Shown: in pieces, positions 1 through 8,385 of the stretch
How the letters are laid out: every line of letters starts with the position of its first letter
Numbering within the stretch: position 1 is the first letter of the stretch
From: Halogeometricum sp. S3BR5-2
GTDB taxonomy: Archaea; Halobacteriota; Halobacteria; Halobacteriales; Haloferacaceae
DNA length: 64,000 bases
Assembly: GCF_031624635.1 (NCBI RefSeq)
Contig: NZ_JAMQOQ010000002.1
Location: 558,001 to 622,000, forward strand
Direction of reading: 5' to 3'
The notes under the pieces: model-generated
The model's input: only the letters and a program-made list of their open reading frames with translations
The model's database searches: none
Told to the model about the DNA's origin: nothing
Translations under genes and position numbers: made by a program

Positions 1-335
1 TCGGCGTCGATGGGCGTGAGCGCGAGGCGTCCGCCCTCGTCGGGGAAGACGCGGAAGTACTCTTCTCGCTCCGTGAACGCGAGGATGTCGAACATCCCGA
101 TGGGACGGGCCTCGTCGGAGACGGCGTCCCCGTTGACGAGCACGGTGTCCTGGTTGAGCGCGTAGCGCGCCTCCTTCTTCGAGTCCGCGTAGCCGAGCAC
201 GTCCCGCAGCAGGATGAGCAGGGGAACCCCCGCCTTCCCGTGCGGACCGGCGTCGGCCTTGACCGTGAACGTCTCCTCTTTGCGTTCTATCGGCCACGAG
301 TTCGGTGCCGAGAGTCGCTTCTGGTGCTTCGTCAT
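1..335 (-). CDS. rps4e: 30S ribosomal protein S4e (3' part missing)
   Basis: This is the N-terminal part of ribosomal protein S4e, an archaeal/eukaryotic small-subunit protein that binds 16S rRNA. The reverse complement starts [20 protein letters not shown], the typical S4e opening, and continues with the conserved stretch containing KADAGPHGK. The reading frame runs off the left edge of the window, so roughly the last half of the protein is not visible. The start overlaps the rpl24 stop (ATGA), showing tight translational coupling in the S10/spc-type operon. Confidence 0.95.
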   Translation of the reverse strand, partial: MTKHQKRLSAPNSWPIERKEETFTVKADAGPHGKAGVPLLILLRDVLGYADSKKEARYALNQDTVLVNGDAVSDEARPIGMFDILAFTEREEYFRVFPDEGGRLALTPIDA

Positions 336-703
336 TCGTTGTCCTCCGAGTCGGAGTCAGATTGGAGACGCTCCTCGCGACGCTCGTCCTCGAGGTCGAG
401 TTCGACGACGCGGACGTTGCTGGCGTCGAGGGGGCGAGGCACTTCCTCGCCGTCGGCCTTCGCGACCGTGACGTCCTCGACGTAGACGACCGCGTCCGTG
501 AGGTCGACGCGGGCGACTTCGGCCTCGGTGCCCGCGGCGTCGCCGCGGAGCACTTCGACCGTGTCGCCGGCGTTGACGCGCACGTTCCGGCGGCCGTACT
601 CGTCGCGCAGGTCGCCGGACAGCGTCGCGCGGACCTGCTTCTGTCGCTCGTGGAGCGGCGCGTTCTGCGTCTCGTTTCGCTGTTTGCGTGGTTGTTTGGT
701 CAT
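332..703 (-). CDS. rpl24: 50S ribosomal protein L24
   Basis: L24 is an assembly-initiating protein of the large subunit that binds 23S rRNA. The 123-residue product carries the KOW signature in its centre ([19 protein letters not shown], about residues 46-64), after a basic N-terminus. The acidic tail (DSDSEDNE) is typical of haloarchaeal ribosomal proteins. It lies 13 bases downstream of rpl14 and overlaps the start of rps4e by four bases. Confidence 0.96.
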   Translation of the reverse strand: MTKQPRKQRNETQNAPLHERQKQVRATLSGDLRDEYGRRNVRVNAGDTVEVLRGDAAGTEAEVARVDLTDAVVYVEDVTVAKADGEEVPRPLDASNVRVVELDLEDERREERLQSDSDSEDNE

Positions 704-716
704 GTGCGGTTCTACC

Positions 717-1115
717 TCAGACTATCATCGTCGCCGTGGAGGCGATGCTCCCGAAGCGCTCGGCGACCTCACGCGCGATGGGACCCTTGATCTCGGTCCC
801 GCGAGGCTCTTCCATCTCGTCGATGATGACGGCAGCGTTGTCCTCGAACTTCACGCGCGTCCCGTTCGGCCGGCGGATGGATTTCCGCTGGCGAACGATG
901 ACGGCCTGGAGCACCTGACGGCGCATCTCCGGCGTCCCCTTGGTCACCGAGACGGTGACCTGGTCGCCGATACCGGCCTTCGGGTGTCGGTTCTTGGTTC
1001 CTGAGTAGCCCTTCACGCTGATGACTTTCAGCTGACGCGCGCCGGTGTTGTCGGCGCAGGTGATGAGCGAGCCTCGTGCGAGGCCCTTCGTGACGTCGGC
1101 CTTCAGCGCCTCCAT
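717..1115 (-). CDS. rpl14: 50S ribosomal protein L14
   Basis: L14 is a universal large-subunit protein near the factor-binding and intersubunit region. The product shows the family motifs [19 protein letters not shown] near the N-terminus and the conserved basic block [20 protein letters not shown]. Two Met codons stand in tandem. The second, giving [11 protein letters not shown], matches the usual archaeal start, so 132 residues are called. Its start overlaps the end of rps17. Confidence 0.96.
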   Translation of the reverse strand: MEALKADVTKGLARGSLITCADNTGARQLKVISVKGYSGTKNRHPKAGIGDQVTVSVTKGTPEMRRQVLQAVIVRQRKSIRRPNGTRVKFEDNAAVIIDEMEEPRGTEIKGPIAREVAERFGSIASTATMIV

Positions 1116-1441
1116 CACTCCTCACCTCCGAGCGTCTCGACGACGACGTGCGCCTTCGTCTTCGACAGCGGTCGGGTCTCTGCGATACGAACCGTGTCGC
1201 CCTCGGCGAGGTCCACGCACGGGGGTGCGTGGGCCGGGATGCGACTACGCCGCTTCATGTAGCGGTCGTACTTGGGAACGCGAACGTCGTATTCGCGTTC
1301 CACAACGACGGTTTTGTCCATGTCTGTGGAGGCGACCGTTCCTTCGAGCGTCTGTCCGCGAACGGCAAGGGAGCCGTGGAACGGACAGTTCTCGTCGGAG
1401 CAGGCCTCCTCCGGTTCTTCTACGTTCAGTCCTATCGCCAT
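1115..1441 (-). CDS. rps17: 30S ribosomal protein S17
   Basis: S17 is a primary 16S rRNA-binding protein with an OB fold. The 108-residue product has the archaeal N-terminal extension with cysteines ([10 protein letters not shown]), then the core [18 protein letters not shown] and the conserved [14 protein letters not shown]. The stop overlaps the rpl14 start and the start overlaps the end of the Rpp29 gene by ten bases, as expected for a compact operon. Confidence 0.95.
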   Translation of the reverse strand: MAIGLNVEEPEEACSDENCPFHGSLAVRGQTLEGTVASTDMDKTVVVEREYDVRVPKYDRYMKRRSRIPAHAPPCVDLAEGDTVRIAETRPLSKTKAHVVVETLGGEE

Positions 1442-1899
1442 GTTGTGTCACCTGCCTTCTCTGTTCGCAAGGCGGGTCGTGAGAGCAGACGTGCGCCATC
1501 CACCGTAACGTAGGCCACGCCCTGGCAACGACCAGACTGACCGGCTTCGAATCTGCCGGCAGTTTCCGACCGAAGTTTGGACGCGGTCCCCGACGCCTTC
1601 TCGGCGTCGGCGGCTTCATCTGTGCGCTCGCGTGCGGATGTGGGTGCGGGAGCGTCGTCCCGCGACGGAATCTCGAACTGCAGGGTCGCGCCCTGCTTCG
1701 GCACCTGCAGCACCCGAGTCTCCCCGTCGTCTGAGTCGGACGCCTCTCCGGAGGCGTCGACGTCGACGTGGAGCGTCTGCATCGTCTCGACGACGACACG
1801 GCCGGCTATCCCGACGAGGTCGGGGTTGGCGGCGTCGACGACCTCCACTCGGAGGCCGTTGAGTTCGTGTCGCGTGAGGGTCTCGGGTGTCAGTGCCAT
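1432..1899 (-). CDS. rnp1: Ribonuclease P protein component 1 (Rpp29)
   Basis: Rpp29 (Pop4) is the archaeal RNase P protein that, with Rpp21, helps the RNA subunit cleave tRNA 5' leaders. The Sm-like barrel core is recognisable at residues about 12-48 ([33 protein letters not shown]). It resumes after an acidic loop with [17 protein letters not shown]. The last strand and tail ([15 protein letters not shown]) occur only near residue 130. A charged, low-complexity stretch of about 50 residues separates core strands, making the protein 155 residues against about 95-100 for many archaeal homologues. Its place between L29 and S17 is the standard archaeal location. Confidence 0.88.
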   Translation of the reverse strand: MALTPETLTRHELNGLRVEVVDAANPDLVGIAGRVVVETMQTLHVDVDASGEASDSDDGETRVLQVPKQGATLQFEIPSRDDAPAPTSARERTDEAADAEKASGTASKLRSETAGRFEAGQSGRCQGVAYVTVDGARLLSRPALRTEKAGDTTWR

Positions 1900-1908
1900 G
1901 GGTTTCCG

Positions 1909-2121
1909 TTATTCGTCGTCGAAGTCGCCTTCTTCGCCCTGAATCGTCTTGATTCGGGCGATGGTCCGCTTCAGTTCGCCGACGCGACCGGGGTTCTCCG
2001 GCGCGCCGCCCGCGGCCTGCACGGCCTTCGCGTTGAGCAGTTCCGTCTCGAGTTCCTCGAGTTCTGCGTCACGCTCGGCGGGCGTCATGTCGCGAATCTC
2101 TTCGGGGTAGAGGATTGCCAT
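1909..2121 (-). CDS. rpl29: 50S ribosomal protein L29
   Basis: L29 is a small two-helix protein at the peptide exit tunnel, where it contributes to the SRP docking site. The 70-residue product begins [20 protein letters not shown], has the helix with [11 protein letters not shown], and ends with the second helix [19 protein letters not shown]. Length and order (between rps3 and rnp1) are typical. Confidence 0.96.
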   Translation of the reverse strand: MAILYPEEIRDMTPAERDAELEELETELLNAKAVQAAGGAPENPGRVGELKRTIARIKTIQGEEGDFDDE

Positions 2122-2124
2122 GTA

Positions 2125-3159
2125 TTACTCCTCCGTTTCTTCGTCGTCGGAGTCGGAATCGGAGTCCGAGTCCGAATCGGCTTCGTCCTCCTCGTCCTCG
2201 TCGGCCTCCTCCATCTCGGCGACGAGGTCCTCGGCTTCCGCCTCGACCTCCTCGTCGAGTTCGGCCTCGCTGGCGTCGGCCTCGTCGTCCTCGGGCGAGA
2301 CGTCTTCGTCCTCGACGTCGCCGGTGCCGACGGGCTCTTCTTCCGGAGCGGGCTCCGCGCTCTCGGAGCGCGAGGCCACGTCGCCGGACTCCTCGACGAC
2401 CTCTTCGACGATCTCCTCGTCGATGACCTCCGTGGGGTCCTCGTCGGGGACGTCGACGTCCTCCTCGTCGTCCTCGGAGACGTCCGGGACCTCCTCGGGT
2501 TCGTCCTCGAGGAGTTCCTCGACGCCCTCGGACTCGACGGTCTGCTCGACCGCTTCGGGGTCGGCGTCCTCTTCGATCTCGAAGTCGTCGGGAAGCTTGG
2601 CTCCCGGCGGGATGATCTTGACGTTCACGCCGATGGTGCCGAGCTTCATCACGGCGACGCCCTGGCCCTCGTCGACGATGGACTGGGCGGGTTCGCCGTT
2701 GTGCTTGATGTATCCGCGGTTGAACTTCTCCACGCGCGAGCGGGCGCCCGTGACCTTCCCCGCGAGGACGATTTCGGCGCCGAGGGCGCCGGCGTCCATG
2801 ATGCGGTCGATGGTCGTGTGGCCCGCTTTGCGGAAGTACCAGCCGCGTTCCAGCGCGTTCGCCAGACGGTCCGCGACGATGCGCGCGTTGAGGTCGGGTT
2901 CGTCGACCTCCTGCACGTCGATCTGCGGGTCGTCCAGGTCGAAGCGCGTCTCCAGCTCCTTGGTCACCTTGCGGATGTTCTTCCCGCCTTTCCCGATGAC
3001 CATCCCGGGCTTCTCCGCCTTGAGCACTATCTGCGTGCCCATCGGCGTCTTGGCGACGTCCATGCCGCCGTAGCCCGCGCGACCGAGTTCGTCCGCGAAG
3101 AACTCGTCGATCTGCGAGCGCTGGAGCCCGTTCTCGATGAACTGGTGTTCGTCAGCCAT
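2125..3159 (-). CDS. rps3: 30S ribosomal protein S3 with acidic tail
   Basis: S3 lies at the mRNA entry site of the small subunit. The N-terminal KH domain with the GXXG-containing motif GMVIGKGGKNIRKVTKEL is at about residues 52-70. The C-terminal S3 fold ends near residue 215 (VKIIPPGAKLPDDFE). Beyond that is a roughly 120-residue, almost purely acidic extension finishing in Ser-Asp repeats (2140-2180). This makes the 344-residue protein clearly longer than non-halophilic homologues. The start overlaps the rpl22 stop by one base. Confidence 0.96.
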   Translation of the reverse strand: MADEHQFIENGLQRSQIDEFFADELGRAGYGGMDVAKTPMGTQIVLKAEKPGMVIGKGGKNIRKVTKELETRFDLDDPQIDVQEVDEPDLNARIVADRLANALERGWYFRKAGHTTIDRIMDAGALGAEIVLAGKVTGARSRVEKFNRGYIKHNGEPAQSIVDEGQGVAVMKLGTIGVNVKIIPPGAKLPDDFEIEEDADPEAVEQTVESEGVEELLEDEPEEVPDVSEDDEEDVDVPDEDPTEVIDEEIVEEVVEESGDVASRSESAEPAPEEEPVGTGDVEDEDVSPEDDEADASEAELDEEVEAEAEDLVAEMEEADEDEEDEADSDSDSDSDSDDEETEE

Positions 3160-3620
3160 TACTCCTCGACCTCCTCGATGATGAGTTCGACGTCACAGAG
3201 TGTGGTGTTGAATGGGTCTGCACTCCCGAACGCGCGGGGTTTACGACCGGGTCGTTCTCCGACCTTGTGCGCGGCGACGTGCATGATCTCCATCGAACGG
3301 CCGTCGAAGCCGTCCTCGTCGGCGTTGGCCGCGACGTTCTGCAGGAGTTCGAGGAACGCCTTCGACGCCTTCTCGGGGTAGCGGCCCGCGTCCCAGCCGT
3401 CGATGTCGGAGCGGTGTCCGACGCCGGTGTTGTGCTGGCGGAACGGGACCGAGCGCTCTCCCTCGATGACGGCGTCGAGGTAGTCTTCGGCGTCCTCGAC
3501 GGTCATGCCCTTTATCTCGCGCGAGATGGCCTTGCTGTGCTTCAGGCTGATGGGCCGGTCACGGAGCATCCCCTTGGCGGTGACGTCCGGGTCGGCCTCG
3601 ACGCTGTAGTTGATTCCCAT
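3159..3620 (-). CDS. rpl22: 50S ribosomal protein L22
   Basis: L22 lines the nascent peptide tunnel with its extended beta hairpin. The product is 153 residues and begins MGINYSVEADPDVTAKGMLR. It carries ISREIKGMTVEDAEDYLDAV and the family's C-terminal region HVAAHKVGERPGRKPRAFG followed by the strand NTTLCDVELIIEE. Archaeal L22 of this length is normal. It sits three bases after rps19. Confidence 0.96.
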   Translation of the reverse strand: MGINYSVEADPDVTAKGMLRDRPISLKHSKAISREIKGMTVEDAEDYLDAVIEGERSVPFRQHNTGVGHRSDIDGWDAGRYPEKASKAFLELLQNVAANADEDGFDGRSMEIMHVAAHKVGERPGRKPRAFGSADPFNTTLCDVELIIEEVEE

Positions 3621-3623
3621 GGG

Positions 3624-4049
3624 TTACTTGAGCGGGACGAACTTCGAGGACCGGGTCGCACCGATGCCGGCCTGACCGTGTTCGACCGAGTTTCGGGTCA
3701 ACTGGAACTCGCCGAGGTAGTGTCCGATCATCTCGGGTTGCACGCGGACGCGCTCGAACGACTGCCCGTTGTAGACGGCGAACGTCTTCTCGACGAACAC
3801 CGGCAGGATGGGCATGTCGCGGAGGTGCGTCCGGATGGGCGAGTTGGCCGTCTCCTCGGGGTCCGCCTCGCGGACCTCCTCGAGGAGCTTCTCCTTCTGG
3901 AGCGTCAGCCCTCTGTTGATGCTTCGCCGCACGCGTGCGGGGAGCAGTTCGACGACCTCGTCGAGCTCCATCTCCTGGAGCTCTTCGAGCGTGTGGCCGC
4001 GGTAGGTGAACGTCTCACCCTGACGGCCGGTTCGGTATTCCGAGCTCAT
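3624..4049 (-). CDS. rps19: 30S ribosomal protein S19
   Basis: S19 sits in the head of the small subunit and contacts S13 and the A-site. The 141-residue archaeal form has an N-terminal extension ([20 protein letters not shown]). The universal core follows: [24 protein letters not shown], then [15 protein letters not shown]. Only the first 20 or fewer residues of each block are needed to identify it. It is two bases downstream of rpl2 in the operon. Confidence 0.93.
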   Translation of the reverse strand: MSSEYRTGRQGETFTYRGHTLEELQEMELDEVVELLPARVRRSINRGLTLQKEKLLEEVREADPEETANSPIRTHLRDMPILPVFVEKTFAVYNGQSFERVRVQPEMIGHYLGEFQLTRNSVEHGQAGIGATRSSKFVPLK

Positions 4050-4051
4050 GT

Positions 4052-4777
4052 TCAGTTGCCTCCCTTACCGCCGCGGCCGGTGCGCTTGGAGGCGATGTCG
4101 CCGACCTTGCGCCCCGGCGGCGCGTTGCGCGAGACGGACTTCGGGCGGCCGGGGTGCTGGCGGCCGCCGCCGCCGAACGGGTGGTCCACCGCGTTCATGG
4201 CGACGCCGCGCACGCGCGGCCACTTGATGCCTCGCGCCTTCATCTTGTGGTGTTTGTTCCCGGCCTTCACGAACGGCTTCTCCGTCCGGCCGCCGCCGGC
4301 GACCACGCCGATGGTGGCGCGGCACTGCGGGTTGAGGCGCTTGACCTCGCCGGACGGGAGCTTCACGACGGCGACGCGCCGGTCGTGGGTCAGCAGTTGG
4401 GCGCTGGTGCCCGACGCGCGGGCGAACTTGCCGCCGTCGCCGACCTGCCGCTCCACGTTGCACACCGGGACTCCTTCCGGAATCTCGGCGAGCGGGAGCG
4501 TGTTCCCGGGTTTGATCTCCGCGGAGACGCCGACCTGAATCGTGTCGCCGACCGCGACGCCCTCGGGTGCGAGGACGAGCCGCTGGTCGTCGTCGTCGAA
4601 CTCGACGGCCGCGACGGGCGCGCTGCGGGCCGGGTCGTGTTCGATGTCGACGATGGTGCCGGAGATCGTCTCCTCCTGTGCGTTCTTGTGCGAGAGTTCG
4701 GCCTTGTAGCGGTGCGACGGCGCCCGGAAGGTGGGCGAGCCGCGTCCGCGACGTTGGCCTTGAATTCGTCGTCCCAT
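4052..4777 (-). CDS. rpl2: 50S ribosomal protein L2
   Basis: L2 is needed for subunit association and peptidyl transferase centre assembly. The start chosen gives [20 protein letters not shown], the standard archaeal L2 N-terminus, and a 241-residue protein. A longer in-frame extension upstream overlaps rpl23 in another frame and is not credible. The conserved C-terminal region [20 protein letters not shown], with the functionally important His in the GGGR loop, is intact. Confidence 0.96.
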   Translation of the reverse strand: MGRRIQGQRRGRGSPTFRAPSHRYKAELSHKNAQEETISGTIVDIEHDPARSAPVAAVEFDDDDQRLVLAPEGVAVGDTIQVGVSAEIKPGNTLPLAEIPEGVPVCNVERQVGDGGKFARASGTSAQLLTHDRRVAVVKLPSGEVKRLNPQCRATIGVVAGGGRTEKPFVKAGNKHHKMKARGIKWPRVRGVAMNAVDHPFGGGGRQHPGRPKSVSRNAPPGRKVGDIASKRTGRGGKGGN

Positions 4778-4779
4778 TG

Positions 4780-5031
4780 TTAGAACACCCCAATTCGCGA
4801 CGCGACTTCCTGCGCGTCGTCGTCCTCGGAGAGTCGGACGGTTGCCTTCTTGGTGCCCTTCGGCGTCACCTGCGTGTTGACCTTCTCGATGGACACCTCG
4901 TAGCGCGATTCGAGCTCCTCGACTATCTCGGGCTTCGCCGCGTCGAGGTCGACGAGGAACTGGAGCTTGTTGTCGAAGTCCATCTCGTTCATCGCCTTCT
5001 CGGTGACGAGCGGGTGGCGAACGACGCTCAT
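4780..5031 (-). CDS. rpl23: 50S ribosomal protein L23
   Basis: L23 sits at the tunnel exit, next to L29, and is the docking point for nascent-chain factors. The 83-residue product starts MSVVRHPLVTEKAMNEMD and contains KLQFLVDLDAAKPEIVEELE and the strand EKVNTQVTPKGTKKATVRL. The stop lies two bases before rpl2. A 58-base spacer separates it from rpl4 and contains a possible tiny ORF and two hairpins. Confidence 0.95.
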   Translation of the reverse strand: MSVVRHPLVTEKAMNEMDFDNKLQFLVDLDAAKPEIVEELESRYEVSIEKVNTQVTPKGTKKATVRLSEDDDAQEVASRIGVF

Positions 5032-5093
5032 CGGTCGTCACCTCCGGTGACGACCGTGAGATCGTCGCGCGCAGTGCGTGCGACGGAAATCAT
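5028..5093 (-). CDS. possible 21-residue ORF between rpl4 and rpl23
   Basis: The spacer between rpl4 and rpl23 is exactly filled by a 22-codon frame. Its ATG overlaps the rpl4 stop (ATGA) and its TGA overlaps the rpl23 ATG (ATGA). The peptide would begin MISVARTARDD and end VVTGGDDR. No family is recognised. Reading-frame-preserving length and coupled junctions on both sides suggest translation or a length constraint. A 63-base insertion between two copies of CGATGA would look the same. Confidence 0.35.
   Translation of the reverse strand: MISVARTARDDLTVVTGGDDR
5032..5085. other. two adjacent hairpins in the rpl4-rpl23 spacer
   Basis: Two strong inverted repeats fill the spacer. The first pairs 5032-5042 with 5046-5056 (11 bp, arm CGGTCGTCACC, loop TCC). 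The second pairs 5063-5072 with 5076-5085 (10 positions, one G-T type mismatch). They could slow ribosomes, be an internal processing site, or bind a ribosomal protein for feedback. No function is shown by the sequence. Confidence 0.5.
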
Positions 5094-5836
5094 CGGTCGG
5101 CCACCTCCTCGATGGCGCTCTCGGTGAACACCGTGAGGCGGCCGGCGTGCGTGCCGGGCGCCAGTTCCTCGGCGCTGACGTTCGCCGCGGTGGCGACGTC
5201 GACGCCGGCGAGGTTGCGAGCCGCCTTCGACGGCTCCGAGCTCGTGACGAAGAGGATGGACTTGGGTCGCGTGTACTTGCGACCGCGGGCCTTCCCCTGC
5301 CCGGCGCGGACGCGCTTGTTTTCGTCGGAGTGCTCGACGTCGGCGTAGACGCCGAGCGCTTCGAGCAGCGAGACGACCTCCTTGGTCTTCACCAGGTCCT
5401 CGAAGTCGTCGGAGACGACGAGCGGCAGTTCGAGGCCCTCCTCGAAGCGGTGGCCGCGTTCGGCGACCAGTTCGGGGTCCGTCGTGGCGGCGAGCGCCGA
5501 GCGGACCGCGAGCTTTCGCTCCTTGTCGTTGATGTTCTTGCCCTGTTCCTTCGACGCCTTCGGCGGGTGCGCCTTGCGACCGCTGACGGCGTGGGGAACG
5601 CGGCGAGCGCGGCCGTTCTCACGGGGGTCGTGAGACATGCCGCGACCGCTGCCCAGCGATTCGGCCGGGGTGCGCATCCCCGCGTAGGGGTCTGCTCCGT
5701 ACGCCTGCTTGCCGTTTGCCTGCGCGGCGAGGACGGCGCGCTTGATGAGGTCCGGCCGGTAGGCCGTCTCGAAGACCTCGGGGAGGTCCAGCGTGCCGGC
5801 GTCGTCGCCGTTCAGGTCTCGGATTGTTGCCTGCAT
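5090..5836 (-). CDS. rpl4: 50S ribosomal protein L4
   Basis: Archaeal L4 (L1e/L4 family) lines the exit tunnel with its extended loop. The 248-residue product begins MQATIRDLNGDDAGTLDLPE. It has PDLIKRAVLAAQANGKQAYG and the loop rich in Arg/Gly (GMSHDPRENGRARRVPHAVS). The C-terminal region KARGRKYTRPKSILFVTSS, then NLAGVDVATAANVSAEELAPG, is typical. It starts three bases after the rpl3 stop. Confidence 0.95.
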   Translation of the reverse strand: MQATIRDLNGDDAGTLDLPEVFETAYRPDLIKRAVLAAQANGKQAYGADPYAGMRTPAESLGSGRGMSHDPRENGRARRVPHAVSGRKAHPPKASKEQGKNINDKERKLAVRSALAATTDPELVAERGHRFEEGLELPLVVSDDFEDLVKTKEVVSLLEALGVYADVEHSDENKRVRAGQGKARGRKYTRPKSILFVTSSEPSKAARNLAGVDVATAANVSAEELAPGTHAGRLTVFTESAIEEVADR

Positions 5837-5839
5837 GAG

Positions 5840-6856
5840 TTATCCCTGGTTCGATGCGGTGGAGACGAAGCGCACCTCGGGGTCGAGGCGCGGTTGGTCG
5901 TTCGGCCGGATGGCCGGGCGGAACCGCAGGAGGCGCTTGTCGGGGCCCGGGAGGGAACCCTTCACGAGCGCGTGCGGACCGTCGACCTCGCCGTAGCCGA
6001 CGTAGCCGCCGTCGACCGAGGCCTCGTCGCCGTCGCCGATGTCGACGAGGCGCTTGTTGAGTTCGGTCCGCTGGTGGTAGCCCGTCTGACCGAGTTGCGG
6101 GACGGTCGAACGGACGCGGGAGGGGTTCCACGGGCCGAGGTTACCGATGCGGCGCCGCCAGCCCTGGCGGGCGTGCTTGCCCTTCCGCTTCTGGACGCCC
6201 CATCGCTTGACGGGGCCCTGCGTGCCTTTCCCCTTCGTGACGCCGGCGACGTCCATGTACTCGCCGGCGCGGAAGACGTCCGACATCGCGTGCTCGCCGC
6301 CCTCTCCGACGAGGTCGAGGGCGAAGTCGACGCGCTCGTCGAGCGAACCGCCGCCGACGCGCGTCTCCATGATGTCGGGCTTCTTCTTGGGGATGTTCTT
6401 CATCCCTGCCGGGACGGTGTGGGTGATGACGCGGACGTCGTCGACCTCGCCCGCTTCGAGCGCGGAGCGCAGGTCGTCGGCGTCGTCGTCGAACGTGTCC
6501 TCCGAGGGGAGGTCGAGTGCTCGGTCGAGGTTCTCGTCGAACTCCGACGCCCACACTTCGGTCAGGGGCTTGGTACCGTACGGCGTGTCTTCGTAGGCTC
6601 GAAGGGCGACGGCGCGCATCGGCGGCGTCTCGACGACGGTCACGGGGACGGCCTCCTCCATCCCTTCGCGGGGGGAGTTGGACTCGTCGTTGACCATCAT
6701 CACTTGGGTCATTCCGGCCTTGTAGCCGGCGAACCCTTGCAGCGCCGGTGACCCGTCGTCGTCGGGCCACGACTTGATGCGTGGGACCTCCTTGGCCGCA
6801 CGCGTGCGCGGGCCGTAACCCATCGAACCCTTACGTGGTCTGCTTGGTTGTGGCAT
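5840..6856 (-). CDS. rpl3: 50S ribosomal protein L3
   Basis: L3 initiates large-subunit assembly and reaches toward the peptidyl transferase centre. The 338-residue protein opens MPQPSRPRKGSMGYGPRTRA, with FAGYKAGMTQVMMV shortly after. The conserved core is near residues 205-250 (VTKGKGTQGPVKRWGVQKRK, then HARQGWRRRIGNLGPWNPSR). Length matches archaeal L3. It is four bases downstream of the SPOUT methyltransferase, so the two are co-transcribed. Confidence 0.96.
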   Translation of the reverse strand: MPQPSRPRKGSMGYGPRTRAAKEVPRIKSWPDDDGSPALQGFAGYKAGMTQVMMVNDESNSPREGMEEAVPVTVVETPPMRAVALRAYEDTPYGTKPLTEVWASEFDENLDRALDLPSEDTFDDDADDLRSALEAGEVDDVRVITHTVPAGMKNIPKKKPDIMETRVGGGSLDERVDFALDLVGEGGEHAMSDVFRAGEYMDVAGVTKGKGTQGPVKRWGVQKRKGKHARQGWRRRIGNLGPWNPSRVRSTVPQLGQTGYHQRTELNKRLVDIGDGDEASVDGGYVGYGEVDGPHALVKGSLPGPDKRLLRFRPAIRPNDQPRLDPEVRFVSTASNQG

Positions 6857-6860
6857 GTGT

Positions 6861-7694
6861 TCACTCCGTGAGTGTCAGGGACGCGAGGGAGGCGAACATC
6901 GCTTCCTCGGTTCGCACCACCTCGCTGCCCTGTCGCGGAATCGTATTGAGCCAGAGGTCGAACCCCGGACCGTCCCCGGGTTCGACTGTGACCTCCTCGG
7001 CGTCCACGCCGAGGATGTCCGGAAGCCCGCGGCCGGGCGACCCGAAGGCGACGGTTGCTCCCCGCTCGATTCGCGGGGAGAGTTCCGCCAGCCTCGGCAG
7101 CGTCAGCGGCTCTCCGTGCCGGGACGTCGCGATAGTGACGCCCGCGTCGGAGCGGCCGATGGCTTCCTCGAGGTCCGTGCGGGCGATGGAGAACCCCGGA
7201 ACGGGCTCGTCCACGATCCGCGCACGGACCGGTTCTCGCGAAGAGATCCTGATGGCGACGCGTTCCCCCTCTTCTAGCTCCGTACCGGACGGAGCGTAGA
7301 GGGAGACCGGGTGTTGCAGTCCGCAATTGACCCGAACGCGACCTTCAGGTCCGACCTCGGTCACGATTCCCTGTTGTAACGACCCCGAACCGTTCGATTC
7401 GGAGCCGGTCGTAGACGAGACGAGGAGGGGCGGTAAGACACCGACGTACTGCAGTTCGTCGCGGTGCCCCCACACCTCCTTTCGGAGGTAGGGGGGCGTG
7501 GCGGCGTATCGCAACACCGTCTCGACGAACTCGCCTCCCCACCGGTTCTCGCCTTCCCGGTCGGGGAAGACGACGAGCCGGTCCGCCCGAAACACCGTCG
7601 CCGCGCGGGCGACGTAACCGAGTTTGCGAGTGGCCTCGCGTTTGTCCTCGGCTTCTCGGACGACGGAAGACGGCACGAGTACGCTCAGTGTCAT
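6861..7694 (-). CDS. putative SPOUT-class RNA methyltransferase (DUF171/COG2106 type)
   Basis: This 277-residue protein heads the ribosomal operon. It starts MTLSVLVPSSVVREAEDKRE, then KLGYVARAATVFRADRLVVF. It has the block ATPPYLRKEVWGHRDELQYV that marks the archaeal SPOUT family related to human SPOUT1 (C9orf114), with an inserted OB-like region. The family is thought to methylate uridine N3 in rRNA, using S-adenosylmethionine bound in a C-terminal trefoil knot; the segment with GLPDILGVDAEEVTVEPGDG lies there. Location directly before L3 is conserved in archaea. The precise target base is not known from sequence. Confidence 0.8.
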   Translation of the reverse strand: MTLSVLVPSSVVREAEDKREATRKLGYVARAATVFRADRLVVFPDREGENRWGGEFVETVLRYAATPPYLRKEVWGHRDELQYVGVLPPLLVSSTTGSESNGSGSLQQGIVTEVGPEGRVRVNCGLQHPVSLYAPSGTELEEGERVAIRISSREPVRARIVDEPVPGFSIARTDLEEAIGRSDAGVTIATSRHGEPLTLPRLAELSPRIERGATVAFGSPGRGLPDILGVDAEEVTVEPGDGPGFDLWLNTIPRQGSEVVRTEEAMFASLASLTLTE

Positions 7695-7745
7695 ACCGGT
7701 CCCTTCGTCGTCACGTCTAGACTGTACCGCTTGTACCGGATGCCT

Positions 7746-7756
7746 CCGTAAAAGGG
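7746..7756 (-). promoter_or_regulatory. likely promoter of the ribosomal operon
   Basis: On the minus strand the sequence CCTTTTACGG forms a TATA-like box about 55 bases upstream of the first operon gene. There is no comparable T-rich hexamer closer to the start. This would leave a leader of roughly 25-30 bases. It is inferred from sequence only. Confidence 0.4.
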
Positions 7757-7864
7757 TAGCGACTCGTAGCCGACGTTGTGAGGGCGTGACACTCCCGGGA
7801 ACGGGAGTTTCGCGGTTAAACGTCCGTGAGATTCGTCACCGAGGACGGTACGTCGCCGTGCCGC

Positions 7865-8233
7865 CTACGGCGCCGTCGCCGGGCGGTCCTTCCGGCCGCC
7901 GTCCGCCTCCGCGCTCGCCCCCGCCTCCTCGATTTTCGTCTGACCGAACTGCACCGCCTTCGAGTTCACCGCGTCGAGTTCGACGTCCAGCGAGCCGTCC
8001 CCGCCGACGAAGCGGTACTCGCCGCGGGGGACCACGCGCACTCGCCCGAACGCGCCCGGCCCCCGGACGATGTCGTGGCTCCCCGAAAACGCCGGATGCG
8101 AGACGTGCACCCGGTCGCGTTCGACCCGGTACTCGGCTCCCTTCCCGCAACTGATGGCGGCGCGGATCAGCTGCTTCATCGCGTCGTCGTCGCCGTCCCG
8201 GTACAGTTCGCCGATGCGGGTTTCCAAGTTCAT
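7865..8233 (-). CDS. conserved-looking hypothetical protein, 122 residues
   Basis: The product begins MNLETRIGELYRDGDDDAMK and is rich in beta-strand-like segments (YRVERDRVHVSHPAFSG, VRVVPRGEYRFVGGDGSLDV). It ends in an acidic/alanine-rich tail (EEAGASAEADGGRKDR). Codon use is like the neighbours, which supports a real gene. A longer in-frame extension to 8461 would run into the tRNA gene, so the start at 8233 was preferred. No function can be assigned. It reads away from the tRNA-Gly gene and toward the ribosomal operon promoter. Confidence 0.65.
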   Translation of the reverse strand: MNLETRIGELYRDGDDDAMKQLIRAAISCGKGAEYRVERDRVHVSHPAFSGSHDIVRGPGAFGRVRVVPRGEYRFVGGDGSLDVELDAVNSKAVQFGQTKIEEAGASAEADGGRKDRPATAP

Positions 8234-8385
8234 ACCGACCTGGACGCCGCTCGCGCGGATAGCGCTTGGCCCGTCGTGGTTAGGGATTTCTAATCGGACT
8301 GTCCGCGCCGCCGACCCGTCCGTTCCGTCGACCGTTTCGTGGGTGTCACCCCCACGCCATCGCTCGATTTGGGACGTTTCGCAAG

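Noticed and set aside
4778-5041. Extended N-terminus for L2.
   Set aside because: It overlaps rpl23 in another frame and the conserved L2 start is at 4777.
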